Positions 28,029 to 30,308 of a DNA stretch of 30,308 nt are shown in pieces. The number at the start of each line of letters is the position of its first letter. The first letter of the stretch is position 1. A model generated the notes under the pieces. It did no database searches. It was given only the letters and a program-made list of their open reading frames with translations, and was not told the DNA's origin. This stretch comes from a virus. The DNA lies in IMG/VR virus record IMGVR_UViG_3300025930_000027, positions 1 through 30,308 of that record; one strand, written 5' to 3'. The position numbers were made by a program, and so were the translations under genes.

Positions 28029-30308
28029 AGGTCCGCACAGGTTACAGCTTCAGGGCTGCAGCAGGCAAGATTGATCATGTGCTGGACCGGCTGCAGGCTC
28101 TGGGCCAGACCATAGCGCCAATCACTGACCGCGCCAGCACCTTCGGCTTCTACCGCTGGAAGAAGGCATGTGAGGCGCGTGGCATGACGCCAGCGTTCGG
28201 GGTGGAATTGGCAGTGACCGACTCCATCAATGCCAAGAAGCCGTCGGCGGATTATTGGACCTTTCTGGCGCAAGATTCACTTGAGGCGGTCAACCGCCTA
28301 GTGACCTTGGCCACTACGCAATTCCGCTATCAGCCATTGCTGACGCTGGACCAGGCATTGGCGGCGGAAGGTGTGTTCAAGATGACTGGTCATCGCCCGC
28401 CGATGGCGCTGTGGGACATGCAGCCGCAGAAGGACTTTGCCATAGGCTTGATGCCTAGCACGCCAGTGGGCGTGGTCAAGCGGGCAGTCGAACGGAACAT
28501 GCCGTTCGCAGCTAGCAGCGACAATCGCTACCCTTGCTCAGAGAATAAGGGCTTTTATGAAGTGCTGACTGGCCGCAATGCCGAGACCCAGACCTACCCA
28601 CAGCACATTCTTTCGCCGGAGGAATGGAAGAGGAGCATCGCTCACCATAGGCTGCCAGACGCTGCATTGGCGCTCGCCTACCTGCGCTCCAACCGATGGC
28701 TGGAGGAAAGCACCGCAACGCTGATAAAATCGTCCCTGCCCCAGTTTGCAGCCGAGCAAAGCCTATTGCAACTGTGCCAAGCTGGCGCGCGCAAGCTGAA
28801 TTGTGACCTGAGTGACCCAGTATATGATCAACGCGTAAAGCGGGAGTTATCGCTCATCAAGGACAAAGGCTATGAAGATTACTTCTACATCGTGGCGGAT
28901 ATCTGTAATTGGGCTCGCTCTCGCATGTTGGTTGGTCCTGCTCGCGGCTCTAGCTGTGGCTCCCTGGTCTGCTATCTCCTCGGCATTACCACCGTCGATC
29001 CTATCCCTTTTGGGCTAATCTTTGAGCGGTTTGTGGACATCAACCGTTCGGACATGCCCGACATTGATATTGACTTTTCCGATCAGCAGCGCGCACAGGT
29101 GTTCAAATACATCGAGCAGAAATATGGGCCGGAGCATGTTGCCCGGCTGGGCACAGTGGCGATGTTCCAGCCGCGCTCGGCGCTGGCGGAAGTTGGCATG
29201 GGCCTCAACATCCCTAAATGGATGTGTGACGCTGTGGCAGAGTCCATGATCGAGCGGTCCAGCGGCGACAGCCGCGCACTGAACAAGTTGGAGGATACGC
29301 TGGCGTCAATGCCCGCTGGCCAGCGGCTGATGAAGGAATATCCAGAGGCGCTGGTAGTGGGCGAATTTGAGGGCCATCCGCGTCACTACAGCCAGCATGC
29401 CGCTGGCGTGGTCATCAGTGCCGAGCCCATCAGCAAATTCGTGGCGGTGGACCATCGCACAGGCGCCACAATGTGCGACAAGAAGGATGCGGAAGATGGC
29501 TATAATCTACTCAAGATTGATTGTCTCGGCCTCACTCAATTGTCTGTCTTTGAAGATGCCCTGCAATTCGCTAATCTGCCGCTTGACACGCTGGAGAAGC
29601 TTCCCCTGGATGACCCCAAAGCCTTTGATGTTCTCAATGAGGCTAAATGGTCCGGCATATTCCAATTCAATGGTCAGGCGCTGCAGTCCATCACCAAGCA
29701 ATTCAAGGTCGACAAGTTCGATGACATTGTCTCAGTTACTGCGCTCGGTCGGCCAGGGCCTCTAGCCAGCGGCGGGGCGCACGAATGGATCAAGCGCCGC
29801 AACGGTACCAATCCGGTCACCTACCCCCACCCAGTGTTCAAGCCTTATTTAGAAGACACAATGGGCATCGTGCTCTACCAAGAGCAGGTGATGGAGATAG
29901 GCCGCAACATTGGCGACTTGTCGTGGGAGCAGGTCACGCTGCTGCGTAAGGCGATGAGCAAGTCATTGGGCAAGGAATATTTCGACCAGTTCGGCGACCC
30001 ATGGAAGGCCGGTGCCATTGCCAAGGGCGTAGACCCTGCAGCCACAGTCAAGATCTGGGATGACCTATGCGCCTATGGCGCCTGGAGCTTCAACAAAAGC
30101 CACTCTGTGGCCTATGGCTTGATCAGCTATTGGTGCTGCTGGCTCAAGGCACACTTCCCATTCGAATTCGCCGCCGCTACGCTGAGCCATGAGGATGATC
30201 CAGCGCGCCAGATACAGCTGCTGCGCGAGATGAAGGCAGAGGGCTATGATTATGTTCCGGTGGACCGCGATCTTAGTGAACGAAAATGGGCTGTGGGTGA
30301 TAGCGCCG
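28025..30308 (+). CDS. dnaE: DNA polymerase III alpha subunit (C-family), 3'-truncated by window
   Basis: From TTG 28025 (or 28022) the frame stays open to the window end (761 codons). The N-terminal PHP-like region (VRTGYSFRAAAG..., DRASTFGFYRWKKACEARGM, AFGVELAV) lacks the usual metal-binding His residues. The polymerase core has GPARGSSCGSLV, the catalytic pair PDIDIDF, SQHAAGVVIS, LKIDCLGL, RPGPLASG, YQEQVM and FNKSHSVAYG, all C-family hallmarks. It replicates the phage genome. The remaining C-terminus lies outside. Confidence 0.9.
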   Translation, partial: MKVRTGYSFRAAAGKIDHVLDRLQALGQTIAPITDRASTFGFYRWKKACEARGMTPAFGVELAVTDSINAKKPSADYWTFLAQDSLEAVNRLVTLATTQFRYQPLLTLDQALAAEGVFKMTGHRPPMALWDMQPQKDFAIGLMPSTPVGVVKRAVERNMPFAASSDNRYPCSENKGFYEVLTGRNAETQTYPQHILSPEEWKRSIAHHRLPDAALALAYLRSNRWLEESTATLIKSSLPQFAAEQSLLQLCQAGARKLNCDLSDPVYDQRVKRELSLIKDKGYEDYFYIVADICNWARSRMLVGPARGSSCGSLVCYLLGITTVDPIPFGLIFERFVDINRSDMPDIDIDFSDQQRAQVFKYIEQKYGPEHVARLGTVAMFQPRSALAEVGMGLNIPKWMCDAVAESMIERSSGDSRALNKLEDTLASMPAGQRLMKEYPEALVVGEFEGHPRHYSQHAAGVVISAEPISKFVAVDHRTGATMCDKKDAEDGYNLLKIDCLGLTQLSVFEDALQFANLPLDTLEKLPLDDPKAFDVLNEAKWSGIFQFNGQALQSITKQFKVDKFDDIVSVTALGRPGPLASGGAHEWIKRRNGTNPVTYPHPVFKPYLEDTMGIVLYQEQVMEIGRNIGDLSWEQVTLLRKAMSKSLGKEYFDQFGDPWKAGAIAKGVDPAATVKIWDDLCAYGAWSFNKSHSVAYGLISYWCCWLKAHFPFEFAAATLSHEDDPARQIQLLREMKAEGYDYVPVDRDLSERKWAVGDSA

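Overview
The window reads as part of a long-tailed (siphovirus-type) bacteriophage genome. The first ~300 bases are an exception: they look like two short bacterial gene fragments joined artificially to the phage. Phage evidence includes a collinear head-tail connector, tail tube, frameshifted tail chaperone, tape measure and tail fibre series, a complete lysis cassette, and a replication block with its own C-family DNA polymerase. There is no integrase, tRNA, CRISPR array or insertion sequence. Base composition (moderately GC-rich), the endolysin type and the style of the small proteins suggest an alphaproteobacterial host, possibly Sphingomonadales; this is inference. Terminase, portal and capsid genes would lie to the left and are missing.

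Layout. (1) 1-310: an MgtE transporter fragment and an Fpg/Nei glycosylase fragment, joined to each other and to the phage at short shared sequences. (2) 295-15172, plus strand: late genes. These are a 21-residue-repeat virion protein, connector, head closure, gp10-like and tail terminator proteins, the tail tube, tail chaperones G and GT (-1 frameshift at T TTT TTG), a tape measure with an M15 peptidase domain, distal tail proteins, fibres with discoidin-like domains, and then lysis genes (membrane proteins, endolysin, holin, Rz and a nested Rz1). (3) 15156-21326, minus strand: a run of small, mostly overlapping early-type genes around an SNF2-like helicase. They include zinc-knuckle proteins, two putative regulators, a papain-fold-like protein, and two proteins sharing an undescribed ~50-residue C-terminal domain. 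(4) 21562-30308, plus strand: replication and nucleotide genes. These are a putative ssDNA-binding protein, an FAD-binding protein, a winged-helix protein, ThyX, a HAD phosphatase, an Nmad1/DUF1599-like protein, a DnaQ-type exonuclease and DNA polymerase III alpha, which is cut by the window end.

The most novel signals are regulatory. Three minus-strand genes are each preceded by the same 28-bp element, TTTTCTTT-N14-GCATAA-like, at 43-47 bases from the start codon; I propose a phage-specific promoter class. A second short motif, AAGKTCCAC-like, recurs in the intergenic regions at 18219-18376, 21019-21028 and 21425-21434, partly as a perfect 14-bp inverted repeat, and may be an operator or origin element. 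The ThyX, FAD-protein, HAD and Nmad1 neighbourhood raises the possibility of altered thymidine in the phage DNA. No computation was run; all assignments come from reading motifs and context.
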